Assembly: GCA_938010745.1 (NCBI GenBank)
Contig: CALLVF010000083.1
Coordinates: forward strand, 1 to 26,079
Direction of reading: 5' to 3'
Source of the DNA: an uncultured Patescibacteria group bacterium
GTDB lineage: Bacteria > Patescibacteriota > Microgenomatia > UBA1406 > GWC2-37-13
DNA length: 26,079 nucleotides
Part shown: piece by piece, positions 15,802-23,856 of the stretch
Layout: each line of letters starts with the position of its first letter
How positions within the stretch are numbered: the first letter of the stretch is position 1
Position numbers and translations under genes: made by a program
The notes under the pieces: model-generated
The model's database searches: none
Told to the model about the DNA's origin: nothing
The model's input: the letters and a program-made list of their open reading frames with translations, nothing else

Positions 15802-16944
15802 TTACGCTGATTTGAAAATTTTGCTCCCCCCACCTTTGTTAATTGTTATTAGTTTTAAAAATTTTCTGACAAAAATCTTTTTTTCAAATTTTTTTATATT
15901 CTTTAGTCCAAATTGGCGGGTACTGTGTCTTAAATTGTATGATATTAACTCAAATCTTTCAAGTATCTTCGCTAAAGATTCTTCATTCTGCTTATCAAAA
16001 AATAATCCTGTTTTTTCTTCTATTATTGTCTCCTTAGCCCCTCCTTTTCCATAAGCAATTACTGGCGTGCCAAAAAACTGCGATTCAATGGCTACATAAC
16101 CAAAATCTTCCTCCTGAGGCATAATTAAAGCCTTAGCTTGAGAATACAACCAAGCTAATTTTTGATCGTCTACATTTGAAAAAAAGATAATATTCTTGCT
16201 TGCCATTTTTTGTAATTTTCTCTTTAAACTTCCCTCACCAACAACAATCAAATTGTAAGAAAGCTTCCTAAATAACTTAATTACTAAGTCCACTTTTTTG
16301 TACGGCTCAAGACGAGAAACTACTAAATAATAATTGTTTAAATTTGAAACCAATTTGGTAAATCTTTCTTGAAAATTTAATGGAAAAAGTTGAGATTTTA
16401 TTTTCTGCCAATAATCAAAATCAAAAGGCGGATAAATAACTTCACTTTTTCTTTTATAAAATTTTAAACAACGTTTTGATGCTGTCTGGGAAATTGCAAT
16501 AATTTTATCTGGTCTTTGCGCACCAATATAATCCCATTTCTTAAAATAATTTATATTGGGGGCCCTATATTCTCTTGACATAAACCATAAGAAACGGGTT
16601 GGAGTCATAAGATAGCAGATATGGAATGTTTTTGGTTTTGTGATTACTCCTTTGGCAAAGGATGAGCTAACAGAAATAACAATATCATATTGATCAAAAT
16701 TAAAAGATTCAAAAGCAAAAGGATAAAAAGGTAACGAAAAAATTCTATTTGTTTTAATAAAATTAGGCAAATTTTGAATAAAAGAAGTCTGTATCTTCCA
16801 TTTTCTTGCCCAAAAAGCATTTTGAGGATTAAAATAGGAAGTAAAAAAAGTTGCCCTAGGGAAAATTTGGTGCAATATTAAAAGTAATCTTTCTACCCCT
16901 CCCCATTTGTCAAACCAATCATAAACAATGGCAATTTTCATCAT
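15802..16944 (-). CDS. GT4-family glycosyltransferase
   Basis: This 380-aa GT-B enzyme opens with KIAIVYDWFDKWGGVERLL, the acceptor-side glycine-rich loop of family 4 enzymes. The C-terminal half shows VVSRLEPYKKVDLVIKLF, a GEGSLKRKLQ segment and the donor-site region EEDFGYVAIESQFFGTPVIA with the E-x7-E arrangement. It probably adds mannose or a related residue from a GDP- or UDP-sugar; the donor cannot be read from sequence. The start overlaps the stop of the previous glycosyltransferase (ATGA). There is no signal peptide, so it is cytoplasmic or peripheral. Confidence 0.92.
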   Translation of the reverse strand: MMKIAIVYDWFDKWGGVERLLLILHQIFPRATFFTSYFNPQNAFWARKWKIQTSFIQNLPNFIKTNRIFSLPFYPFAFESFNFDQYDIVISVSSSFAKGVITKPKTFHICYLMTPTRFLWFMSREYRAPNINYFKKWDYIGAQRPDKIIAISQTASKRCLKFYKRKSEVIYPPFDFDYWQKIKSQLFPLNFQERFTKLVSNLNNYYLVVSRLEPYKKVDLVIKLFRKLSYNLIVVGEGSLKRKLQKMASKNIIFFSNVDDQKLAWLYSQAKALIMPQEEDFGYVAIESQFFGTPVIAYGKGGAKETIIEEKTGLFFDKQNEESLAKILERFELISYNLRHSTRQFGLKNIKKFEKKIFVRKFLKLITINKGGGSKIFKSA

Positions 16945-18041
16945 TTTTTTAACTGTTGTTGATAAATTTTAAGTGTTTCTTTTGTCATTTCTAAAAATGA
17001 ATATTTTTTCAGAACAAAATTATAATCAAATTTTATTTTTCTAGACAAAAAAAGATTTATTTTTTTCCTAATATCCTCAACATCATATGGATTAAATGAC
17101 AAAAACTGATTAGCTAATACTTCTTTAAAAACAGGAATATCCGAAGCAATTATCGGACAACCAAAAAATGCTGCCTCAATAAGTGGCAAACCAAAACCTT
17201 CAGAAAAAGAAGGATGAATTAACGCTTGAGCATTTTTATAAAAGAAAACTAAATCAGCAAAACTGGGATGATAGTAAAAAATGATCTTTTTTCCTAATTT
17301 TAATTTATTAACTAATTCCTCAGTTTTTTCACTAAAATAATCCCTTGGTCCTGTCAAAATTAATTGCTTATTATCATCATTAATTCCAGAAAATGCCATT
17401 AATAGGCGTTTAACATTTTTGTGAGGATAAAAATTACCAACATAAAGAAAAAAACTTTTTTTAAATCTTAATCTAAGAGACTTATTTTCCTTTGTCTTAA
17501 TAAGATTTTCATCAACTCCTTCATAAATAACTTCTGTCTTACCGTTAATCTTTTCCCCAAATATTTTCTTTAATTGCTTTTTGACAGTTAAAGAGGGTGT
17601 AATTAGTATTACGGCATTTTTTATTTGCCTGCTTAAAACAAATTTATAACCAAGATATTTAATTTGGTATAAGAGTAAATTATTAGTGGCAGCTTTTCCT
17701 GTTTTAAAAAGAAGAGGGGTAAGATCGTGAACAGTGGCAATAAATTTTTTTTGATAAAAAGCAGGATAACTAAAATAAGTAAAATGGATTAGATCTAAAT
17801 TATCTCTATAAAGAAGTTTTAAAAAATCCCATTGCTCTTTAAACGTGTGCCAGTAAGCGGTAGTTTCTCTTTTAATAAAGTTTTTATTGGTAAAAATTAT
17901 TCTATCTGAATCTTTTTTTAAAATATAAATATAAAATAAAAAATTTGGTGGTGAAACTCTTTGCAAATTACTTAAAAAATTGCGAAGATATGTGCCGACC
18001 CCTGTTTGAAAATAAAGCCTGGCATCGATGCCAATTTTCAT
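16941..18041 (-). CDS. GT4-family glycosyltransferase
   Basis: This 366-aa enzyme begins KIGIDARLYFQTGVGTYLRNF, matching mannosyl/rhamnosyl-type GT4 enzymes with the TGVGTY loop. Later motifs are VHDLTPLLF, the start of the second Rossmann domain at FLYVGNFYPHKNVKRLL, and the donor-site SEGFGLPLIEAAFFGCPIIASD with the paired glutamates. It starts 2 bases after the GT2 gene and overlaps the next GT4 gene by 4 bases, so three glycosyltransferases are probably translated together. Acceptor and donor are unknown; adjacency to manC makes GDP-mannose a reasonable guess. Confidence 0.93.
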   Translation of the reverse strand: MKIGIDARLYFQTGVGTYLRNFLSNLQRVSPPNFLFYIYILKKDSDRIIFTNKNFIKRETTAYWHTFKEQWDFLKLLYRDNLDLIHFTYFSYPAFYQKKFIATVHDLTPLLFKTGKAATNNLLLYQIKYLGYKFVLSRQIKNAVILITPSLTVKKQLKKIFGEKINGKTEVIYEGVDENLIKTKENKSLRLRFKKSFFLYVGNFYPHKNVKRLLMAFSGINDDNKQLILTGPRDYFSEKTEELVNKLKLGKKIIFYYHPSFADLVFFYKNAQALIHPSFSEGFGLPLIEAAFFGCPIIASDIPVFKEVLANQFLSFNPYDVEDIRKKINLFLSRKIKFDYNFVLKKYSFLEMTKETLKIYQQQLKK

Positions 18042-18043
18042 TA

Positions 18044-18910
18044 TTAAAATCGACTTTTAAAATCTATAAAAAAGTAAACTAATTTATTAAAAAAATAAGG
18101 ATATTTTTTTTGATAATGTTTTCGGTAAAAAATCTTCATTGCCTCATAAAATTGTTTTTTAGTCAAACTATTATTTTTCTTTATTCCACTTGCATATTTT
18201 AAATGAATAACATGAAATAATGGATAATAAATAATTTTATATCCCAAATGCTTAATGCGAAAACACAAATCTATATCTTCTCCATACATAAAAAATTCCT
18301 CATCAAATCCTCCAACTTTTTCCAAGATATCTTTGCGTGTAAGAAAAAAAGCACCACTTATTGAATCAACTTCGTGAATGGTATTTAAATCAAAGTAAGT
18401 CAAGTGATAACCACCAAAAAATTTGCGTAAAAAAGGAAGCTTTCCCAAAAATTTTTCCAGCTTCAAAAAATAAGATAAAGAATTCCAAAGGGTGGGAAAA
18501 CCTCGATGGCAAGCAGGATCAATTTTTTTTGTGGGTAAATTTATCTTTACTGTCAAAGCCCCAACTCTTTGATCTTTTTCAAGATAATCAATTAAAACAT
18601 CGAAATCAATTTTGTCAACAATAACATCAGAATTAAGAAACAGGATATATTTACCCTGCGCTTCTTTTAACGCTTGATTGTTAGCCTTAGCAAAACCAAT
18701 ATTACTTTTATTTTTTATTAATTTAAAATTTTTATAAACTTTAAAACTTTCCAGCATTTGCCAACTACCATCAGTGGAAGCATTATCAACCACAATAATT
18801 TCAATTTCTAAAGAAGGTGATTTTTTTAAATTATCAATTAAAGAAAATAGACACTTTTTAGTTAACTTTTTTGTATTATAGGAGAGAATGATAATTGAAA
18901 GATCCAACAT
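18044..18910 (-). CDS. GT2-family glycosyltransferase (rhamnosyltransferase-like)
   Basis: The 288-aa GT-A enzyme begins LDLSIIILSYNTKKLTKKCL and carries VVDNASTDGSW (40-50), the metal-binding LNSDV (92-96), GAFFLTRKDILEKVGGFDE and the acid-rich MYGEDIDLCFRIKHLGY. The layout matches WbbL/RfbF-type rhamnosyltransferases of surface-glycan clusters. There is no clear membrane helix, and the C-terminus is basic and aromatic (KHYQKKYPYFFNKLVYFF), possibly membrane-associated. It starts 34 bases after rpsI in the same direction, linking the ribosomal operon to the glycan genes. The transferred sugar is not determinable. Confidence 0.92.
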   Translation of the reverse strand: MLDLSIIILSYNTKKLTKKCLFSLIDNLKKSPSLEIEIIVVDNASTDGSWQMLESFKVYKNFKLIKNKSNIGFAKANNQALKEAQGKYILFLNSDVIVDKIDFDVLIDYLEKDQRVGALTVKINLPTKKIDPACHRGFPTLWNSLSYFLKLEKFLGKLPFLRKFFGGYHLTYFDLNTIHEVDSISGAFFLTRKDILEKVGGFDEEFFMYGEDIDLCFRIKHLGYKIIYYPLFHVIHLKYASGIKKNNSLTKKQFYEAMKIFYRKHYQKKYPYFFNKLVYFFIDFKSRF

Positions 18911-18944
18911 AAAAATATCTTACTTCACAAGATTTTTATAAATT

Positions 18945-19400
18945 TTACCGCTTTGGAGACTGTTTTTTCCGCCTTGCCTTTCCTCCTGTCCCAACTTGCC
19001 TTCGTTGACGAACTCTTGAATCACGAGTTAACAAACCATTTTTTCTTAAAATTGGTTTAAACTCATCTTGATTAACTAAAACTAAAGCTCGAGCAATACC
19101 ATGAGCAATTGCTTCAAGCTGACCAGTCTTCCCACCCCCTGAAACCTTTATTGACACAGCAAATCTATCTTTTGTATTAGTTAATTCAAATGGTAAATTA
19201 TAAGTTTTTTCTGCCACTTTATCAGCAAATATTTCTTTTATTGGTTTATTATTAATAAAGATTTCACCAGCTTTAATTTTTGCTCCCTCAACATCTATTT
19301 CTTTTTCTTTTCCCAAAATATACAATCTAACACGCGCTACAGCACTTTTTCTTCGTCCTATTGCCTCATAGTATTGAATATTTTTTGTTTTTTTTGCCAT
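18945..19400 (-). CDS. rpsI: Ribosomal protein S9
   Basis: The 151-aa protein shows the S9 core YYEAIGRRKSAVARVRLY, VSGGGKTGQLEAIAHGIARAL and the C-terminal LLTRDSRVRQRRQVGTGGKA ending in a basic SPKR tail that reaches the P-site tRNA. The C-terminus RKKQSPKR differs from the RPQFSKR ending of most bacteria. It follows rplM by 18 bases, the usual rplM-rpsI pair. No Shine-Dalgarno is visible before the ATG. Confidence 0.97.
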   Translation of the reverse strand: MAKKTKNIQYYEAIGRRKSAVARVRLYILGKEKEIDVEGAKIKAGEIFINNKPIKEIFADKVAEKTYNLPFELTNTKDRFAVSIKVSGGGKTGQLEAIAHGIARALVLVNQDEFKPILRKNGLLTRDSRVRQRRQVGTGGKARRKKQSPKR

Positions 19401-19418
19401 AATTAAATATGTTTAATT

Positions 19419-19877
19419 TTAATTAGTTGTTTTCCTATTTGATTCTTGATTATTTATTTTATCGGTGTAAGGATGTTTATCATCAGTAAAAATAAATAAC
19501 CTTTTTAATCTTTCATCTCTTAATTTATTCTTAGGCAACATTCCTGAAACTGCATGTCTTATCACTTCTGTTGGATCTTTTTTAAACAAAGTTTGAAAAT
19601 TTATTACCTTTAATCCACCTGGATAGCCCGAATACTTTGTATATTTTTTTGTCTTAACCTTTTTACCAGTTAGTCTTATTTTTGAAGCATTAATAACAAC
19701 GACATAATCACCGTTATCAAGATAAGGAACATAGTTAACCTTATGTTTGCCTTGCAAAATCTTCGCTATTTTAGTGGCAAAGCGTCCTAATACTTCACCG
19801 TTAGCATCAAAAAGATGCCATTCTCTTTTAATATCTTTTAACAAAACCGATTTTGTTGATAGTGTAATTTTCACCAT
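19419..19877 (-). CDS. rplM: Ribosomal protein L13
   Basis: From the ATG at 19877 the product is 152 aa. Family segments are REWHLFDANGEVLGRFATKI, YVPYLDNGDYVVVINASKI, LTGKKVKTKKYTKYSGYPGG, and DPTEVIRHAVSGMLPKNKL. The frame extends upstream into rplQ (to 19940), but the added residues are not L13-like, so the shorter start is used, giving a 7-base gap to rplQ. A non-conserved hydrophilic tail follows the core (HPYTDKINNQESNRKTTN). It lacks an evident Shine-Dalgarno. Confidence 0.96.
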   Translation of the reverse strand: MVKITLSTKSVLLKDIKREWHLFDANGEVLGRFATKIAKILQGKHKVNYVPYLDNGDYVVVINASKIRLTGKKVKTKKYTKYSGYPGGLKVINFQTLFKKDPTEVIRHAVSGMLPKNKLRDERLKRLFIFTDDKHPYTDKINNQESNRKTTN

Positions 19878-19884
19878 ATATTTA

Positions 19885-20256
19885 TTAACTATCTTTAATA
19901 ACAGGATAAGCCCATTCCAATCTAGCAGTCTCTGATCCATCTGAATCTTTTTTTCCGATCTTTATTATTCTTACATACCCACCTTTAATATCTTTTACTG
20001 CAACACCAATTCTATCAAAAAGATCGTTAATTAATTTTTTATCGCCGATGAAACGCAATAAAAAATTTTTATTGGCTTCTGTTTTTATCTTGGCTTTTCC
20101 AACTAATTTTTCAATACACGATTTGGCTATTTTTGCCCTCTTTAAAGTTGTAATCATTTCCCCTTTTTTGAGAAAATTTACTACTAACTTAATCACCATC
20201 ATTTTTGTAGCATCTTTTCCTTGTTTGAACTTTATTTTTTTTACTCTGTGTCTCAT
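19885..20256 (-). CDS. rplQ: Ribosomal protein L17
   Basis: The 123-aa product opens MRHRVKKIKFKQGKDATKMM, has the FLKKGEMITTLKRAKIAKS helix region and ends in GYVRIIKIGKKDSDGSETAR, all L17 features; GYVRI and the final ARLEW are conserved in the family. It follows rpoA by 14 bases, the usual order. L17 lines the peptide exit tunnel of the large subunit. No Shine-Dalgarno is visible. Confidence 0.97.
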   Translation of the reverse strand: MRHRVKKIKFKQGKDATKMMVIKLVVNFLKKGEMITTLKRAKIAKSCIEKLVGKAKIKTEANKNFLLRFIGDKKLINDLFDRIGVAVKDIKGGYVRIIKIGKKDSDGSETARLEWAYPVIKDS

Positions 20257-20270
20257 TTTTTTTATTTAAC

Positions 20271-21191
20271 TTAATTAATTTTAATCCCCATTTTTTCTAG
20301 CTCTTCTTTAATTAAGCCTATCGATTTTTTGCCCACACCCTTCATTTTAGATAATTTCTCCTCACCAACATTTATTAAATCAGCTACAGTTTCAATATTT
20401 TCTCTAAGTAATGCATTAATTACCCTTGAGGGTAGATTTAACTCATCAATAATCACTTCATTCCATTTCTTATCAACTACTTCTTTATTTTTTGTTTCTT
20501 CATTTTCTTCTTTATGAGGAATATTTTTTGGTGATAAAATATGAGCAAAATACAAAGATAAAAGATTTGCTGATTCTTTCAGAGCTTGTTCAGGTTTTAT
20601 ACTTCCATCCGTTTCAATCTCCAAAATTAATCTTTCAAAATCACTTTTTCTTGATACTCGCGTCTCTTCTACCTTATAGTTTACCTTTCTGATTGGAGAA
20701 AAAAAAGCATCAACAGGTATAAAACCTGTAATCTTATTCTCTCGCTCTTCCACAACAGAATAACCAATACCAACTTCAACAATTGCTTCCAAATTAAAAT
20801 GAGCGTTGCTGTCAGTAATTTCGGCAATATAAATATTTTTATCAACAGGCTGTATTTCGCCAGTAATATCTTTACTGTAAATTTTTCCGGTTTTTTTTGC
20901 TTCAAGAAAAATTTTAAATGGACCAGAACCTCTCGGCTCAAATTTTATTTTTTTAAGATTTAGAATTATTTCTAAAACAGACTCCTTTACTCCCTTAATC
21001 GTGGTAAAAAAATGAGGAACGCCTTCAATTTTTACATTTGTTATTGCTGCACCTTTTAGACTGGAAAGTAATGTTCGTCTCAAAGCATTACCCAAGCTAT
21101 GGCCAAAACTTAATGGTAACGGCTCGAAAACAAATTTGCAAAAGGTATTTGATCCCTCCAGAGTTTGAATATAAAAATTAGGCGTTAACAT
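20271..21191 (-). CDS. rpoA: RNA polymerase alpha subunit
   Basis: The 306-aa protein has the alpha N-terminal dimerisation domain (FEPLPLSFGHSLGNALRRTL, AITNVKIEGVPHFFTTIKGV, and the VNYKVEETRVSRKSDFERL region) and a C-terminal domain (about 245-306) with two helix-hairpin-helix segments (LPSRVINALLRENIETVADL and GVGKKSIGLIKEELEKMG). The linker between them is Glu/Lys-rich. Length is slightly below the common 315-330. It lies between rpsD and rplQ in the conserved alpha operon order. Confidence 0.98.
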   Translation of the reverse strand: MLTPNFYIQTLEGSNTFCKFVFEPLPLSFGHSLGNALRRTLLSSLKGAAITNVKIEGVPHFFTTIKGVKESVLEIILNLKKIKFEPRGSGPFKIFLEAKKTGKIYSKDITGEIQPVDKNIYIAEITDSNAHFNLEAIVEVGIGYSVVEERENKITGFIPVDAFFSPIRKVNYKVEETRVSRKSDFERLILEIETDGSIKPEQALKESANLLSLYFAHILSPKNIPHKEENEETKNKEVVDKKWNEVIIDELNLPSRVINALLRENIETVADLINVGEEKLSKMKGVGKKSIGLIKEELEKMGIKIN

Positions 21192-21231
21192 ATTAGTTTT
21201 ACTGAGTTTAATAAAATTTATAATAAATTAA

Positions 21232-21852
21232 TTATCTAGAATAATATTCAATAACTAATCTTAAATTAACTTGCTTTTCAATCTGCCCCCTATCAGGCGC
21301 AGAAATTAATTTTCCTATTGCTCCTTTTCTTTCCAACCACTTAGGAATAATAATATCTTTATTATTGAGACTTTTTTCTATATAGGGAATCTTCATCGTC
21401 TTTTCTGAATCAAACGAAATTATATCATTTATTTTGACTTGATAAGAGGGAATTGTTAATTTTTTATTATTAACCAAAATATGACCATGGGCAACTAATT
21501 GGCGACTACTAGCTCTTGTTGGTGCAAATCCTAAACGATAAACTATATTATCAAGCCTTGATTCCAAAAGCTGTGAAAGAAAAACTGCTGTGTTTCCTTT
21601 CTTAACACTGGCCTTTAAAAAGTAGTTTTTTAATTGTTTTTCAGTAATACCAAAGATAAATCGCAATTTTTGTTTTTCTCTTAATTGAATACCTCTTTCA
21701 CTAAATTTCTTCCTTGCCTTTAAACCATGCTGGCCAGGAGCAATATTCATTCTTCTTAAAAGTTGTGCATGAGACTTTGTTCCTGGGGTTTTTAAACCCA
21801 AGTCAACACCTTCTCGCCTGGCAATTTTATTTCTTGGTCCTGTATATCTCAT
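21232..21852 (-). CDS. rpsD: Ribosomal protein S4
   Basis: The 206-aa protein begins MRYTGPRNKIARREGVDLGL and has the S4 domain RLDNIVYRLGFAPTRASSRQ followed by VAHGHILVNNKKLTIPSYQV. It lacks the N-terminal Cys4 zinc site found in some S4 proteins, so it is the cysteine-free form. S4 nucleates 30S assembly and, in many bacteria, represses its own operon; no binding site was recognised here. The gap to rpoA is 40 bases. Confidence 0.97.
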   Translation of the reverse strand: MRYTGPRNKIARREGVDLGLKTPGTKSHAQLLRRMNIAPGQHGLKARKKFSERGIQLREKQKLRFIFGITEKQLKNYFLKASVKKGNTAVFLSQLLESRLDNIVYRLGFAPTRASSRQLVAHGHILVNNKKLTIPSYQVKINDIISFDSEKTMKIPYIEKSLNNKDIIIPKWLERKGAIGKLISAPDRGQIEKQVNLRLVIEYYSR

Positions 21853-21885
21853 AAATAATTAAAAAATCAAATTAATAAAAAATAT

Positions 21886-22260
21886 CTACACTCTTCTTAC
21901 TTTAGGCGGTCTAACTCCGTTATGAGGAATAGGCGTAATATCGATAATTTTTTCAACATCCACATCTAATGTTCTTATCACTCTTAATGCTGCTTCTCTT
22001 CCTGGACCGACTCCTTTTATAAAAACATCAGCTGATTTCAATCCATATTTTTCTATTGCTTTCTTAACCGTCGCCTCAGTGGTTGTTGTTGCTGCATAAG
22101 GAGTTGATTTTCTTGTTCCTGAAAAACCATACATGCCACAAGAACCCACCACAATAGGGTTTCCATTTTGATCAGTAACCGTCACTAAAGTATTGTTAAA
22201 AGTGGCGGTAATATATATTCTTCCTTTTTCAATTATTTTTTGGATTTGTTTTTGTTTCAT
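21886..22260 (-). CDS. rpsK: Ribosomal protein S11
   Basis: The 124-aa protein shows IYITATFNNTLVTVTDQNGN, SGTRKSTPYAATTTTEATVK, KGVGPGREAALRVI and ITPIPHNGVRPPKVRRV, the S11 signature. The ATG at 22260 lies inside the 3' end of rpsM, overlapping it by 32 bases, which is longer than the usual short overlaps and implies coupled translation. The family start would be close to this ATG, so the overlap is probably genuine. Confidence 0.97.
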   Translation of the reverse strand: MKQKQIQKIIEKGRIYITATFNNTLVTVTDQNGNPIVVGSCGMYGFSGTRKSTPYAATTTTEATVKKAIEKYGLKSADVFIKGVGPGREAALRVIRTLDVDVEKIIDITPIPHNGVRPPKVRRV

Positions 22261-22660
22261 TTGATTTTTGTTGCTCTAACTTTGCCCAAACTTCTTTCTT
22301 TAAAGCACCTACCGTTTTTCTTTTACCGCGTTTTGTTCTGGCATTTGATCTTGTTCTTTGACCTCTTACTGGTAAATTTCTAATATGACGGATTCCACGA
22401 TAACAACCTATCTCTTTTAACCTTTTAATATCTTCTGATATTTTTTCTCTTAAATCTCCTTCTATTTTATAATTTTTTTCTATTATTTCACTAATTCTTT
22501 TTAACTCTTCTTCTGTTAAATCTTTTACTCTTTTATTTTTATCTACATTAGACTGCTTTAGTATCTGAGCAACATTTGACCAACCAATACCATACAAAAT
22601 TGTTAAAGCATATTCGATTCTTTTATCATCTGGCAGAATGATTCCATGTAGTCTGACCAT
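22229..22660 (-). CDS. rpsM: Ribosomal protein S13 with extended C-terminal tail
   Basis: The 143-aa product matches S13: LPDDKRIEYALTILYGIG, the EIGCYRGIRHIRNLPVRGQR block and TRSNARTKRGKRKTVGALKK. The usual length is about 120 aa. Here a hydrophilic tail, EVWAKLEQQKSNETKTNPKNN, continues after GALKK and its coding sequence overlaps rpsK. The tail is rich in Gln, Asn, Lys and Thr, so it is probably disordered. Confidence 0.96.
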   Translation of the reverse strand: MVRLHGIILPDDKRIEYALTILYGIGWSNVAQILKQSNVDKNKRVKDLTEEELKRISEIIEKNYKIEGDLREKISEDIKRLKEIGCYRGIRHIRNLPVRGQRTRSNARTKRGKRKTVGALKKEVWAKLEQQKSNETKTNPKNN

Positions 22661-22693
22661 TAATTTTTAAAAAATTAAAAACTTATAATCAAA

Positions 22694-22807
22694 CTAACCT
22701 TGCTTTTGCTTGTGTTTTGAATTTTCACATGTAACGTACAATCTTCCCTTCCGCTTAACCATTTGGCACTTAGAGCATATTTTCTTTACTGACGCAACCA
22801 CTCTCAT
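22694..22807 (-). CDS. rpmJ: Ribosomal protein L36
   Basis: This is a 37-aa open frame: MRVVASVKKICSKCQ, then MVKRKGRLYVTCENSKHKQK and QG at the end. It is a clean L36 match with the zinc-binding set C-x2-C, C and H. It begins 5 bases after the infA stop and ends 33 bases before rpsM, the normal infA-rpmJ-rpsM order. It is easily missed because of its size. Confidence 0.97.
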   Translation of the reverse strand: MRVVASVKKICSKCQMVKRKGRLYVTCENSKHKQKQG

Positions 22808-22812
22808 ACTTT

Positions 22813-23028
22813 TTAAAGACGATAAATAATTCTACCACGATCAAGATCGTAAGGGGTAATTTCTACCCTTACTCGATCTCCTGGTAAAATTTTTATAAAG
22901 TTTTTTCTCATCTTTCCTGATAAATAACATAAGACAATCTTTTCACTACTAGTCAATTTTACGCGAAATAGCGTGTTGGGAAGGTTTTCTACAACTTCAC
23001 CTTCAACAGTAATTACCTCATCTTTCAT
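22813..23028 (-). CDS. infA: Translation initiation factor IF-1
   Basis: The 71-aa OB-fold protein (MKDEVITVEGEVVENLPNTL, YLSGKMRKNFIKILPGDRV, TPYDLDRGRIIYRL) is a full-length IF-1, which binds the 30S A site. A TATAAT lies only 4 bases before the ATG on the minus strand (23038-23033), so an internal promoter is possible but its spacing is tight. It follows map by 22 bases. Confidence 0.97.
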   Translation of the reverse strand: MKDEVITVEGEVVENLPNTLFRVKLTSSEKIVLCYLSGKMRKNFIKILPGDRVRVEITPYDLDRGRIIYRL

Positions 23029-23050
23029 AAAAATTATATTTTACCATAAT

Positions 23051-23803
23051 TTATGTTAATATAAAAGTCTCATTTTCAGTTATAGCTACTGTATGTTCAA
23101 AACAAGCGGATAAACTTCCATCCGACGTAATAATTGACCAACTATTTCCACTCTCGTAGGCAATTTTTTCAGTTGATTGTGAATAAATCACTTCAATAGC
23201 AAGTGTTAATCCCGGTTCGATTAAAGGCGTTTTTTCTATAGGTTGATATTGATAACCAAAAACATACGGATCTTCATGTAAATTACTACCTATTCCATGA
23301 CCTGTTAACTCTTTTATTACCCGAAAACCAGCACTATAAATTTCTTTTTCTATTGCTGCTGAAATTTTTCCTAATTTCTCACCAGCTCGCGCTTGCTTTA
23401 TCGCACTATATAAAGCTTTTTCACCTACAGAAAGAAAATATTTCTTTTCTTTGTCGTCTTCATTACCAACAATTATTGTAGTAGCAAAATCGGTGTGAAA
23501 TCCCTTATAAAGCATACCAATATCTAAAGTTAAAATATCACCAGACTTTAATTTTCTTTTTGAAGGTGGCGTGTGAACAACTTGTTCATTTACTGGTAAG
23601 CAAGTTGACCATCGATAGTTTTTGACTGTTTTAAAAGATGGATAGCCATCATATTTTCTAATTAACTTTTCAGCCTCTTTATCAATTTCTTCAGTTGTTA
23701 CATTAACTTCAATCAATGGTAATAGCTCCTCAACAACTTTCTTTAATTTTTTACCACCTTCTTTCATTATTTCAATTTCTTCGTTACTCTTTAAATCAAT
23801 CAT
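23051..23803 (-). CDS. map: Methionine aminopeptidase, type I
   Basis: This metallopeptidase removes the initiator methionine. From the ATG at 23803 it is 250 aa; metal ligands are Asp94 (LTLDIG), Asp105 (HTDFA), His169 (TGHGIG), Glu204 (AIEV) and Glu236 (FEHTVAI), with His77 in the VVHTPP segment. All are present. The open frame continues to a TTG at 23815, but ATG 23803 fits the family better (IDLKSNEEIEIMKEGG). The gap to adk is 53 bases. No Shine-Dalgarno is visible. Confidence 0.97.
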   Translation of the reverse strand: MIDLKSNEEIEIMKEGGKKLKKVVEELLPLIEVNVTTEEIDKEAEKLIRKYDGYPSFKTVKNYRWSTCLPVNEQVVHTPPSKRKLKSGDILTLDIGMLYKGFHTDFATTIIVGNEDDKEKKYFLSVGEKALYSAIKQARAGEKLGKISAAIEKEIYSAGFRVIKELTGHGIGSNLHEDPYVFGYQYQPIEKTPLIEPGLTLAIEVIYSQSTEKIAYESGNSWSIITSDGSLSACFEHTVAITENETFILT

Positions 23804-23856
23804 TTTTAAAATCAAAAGGATTGTAAATTTTTTAATAATTTCTAAATTCTAATTTT

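Noticed and set aside
19878..19940. Upstream extension of rplM overlapping rplQ
   Set aside because: The added residues do not resemble L13; the ATG at 19877 gives the family length.
20681..20941. Minus-strand 86-codon frame inside rpoA
   Set aside because: It is an alternative frame of rpoA, leucine- and lysine-rich through codon bias, with no family resemblance.
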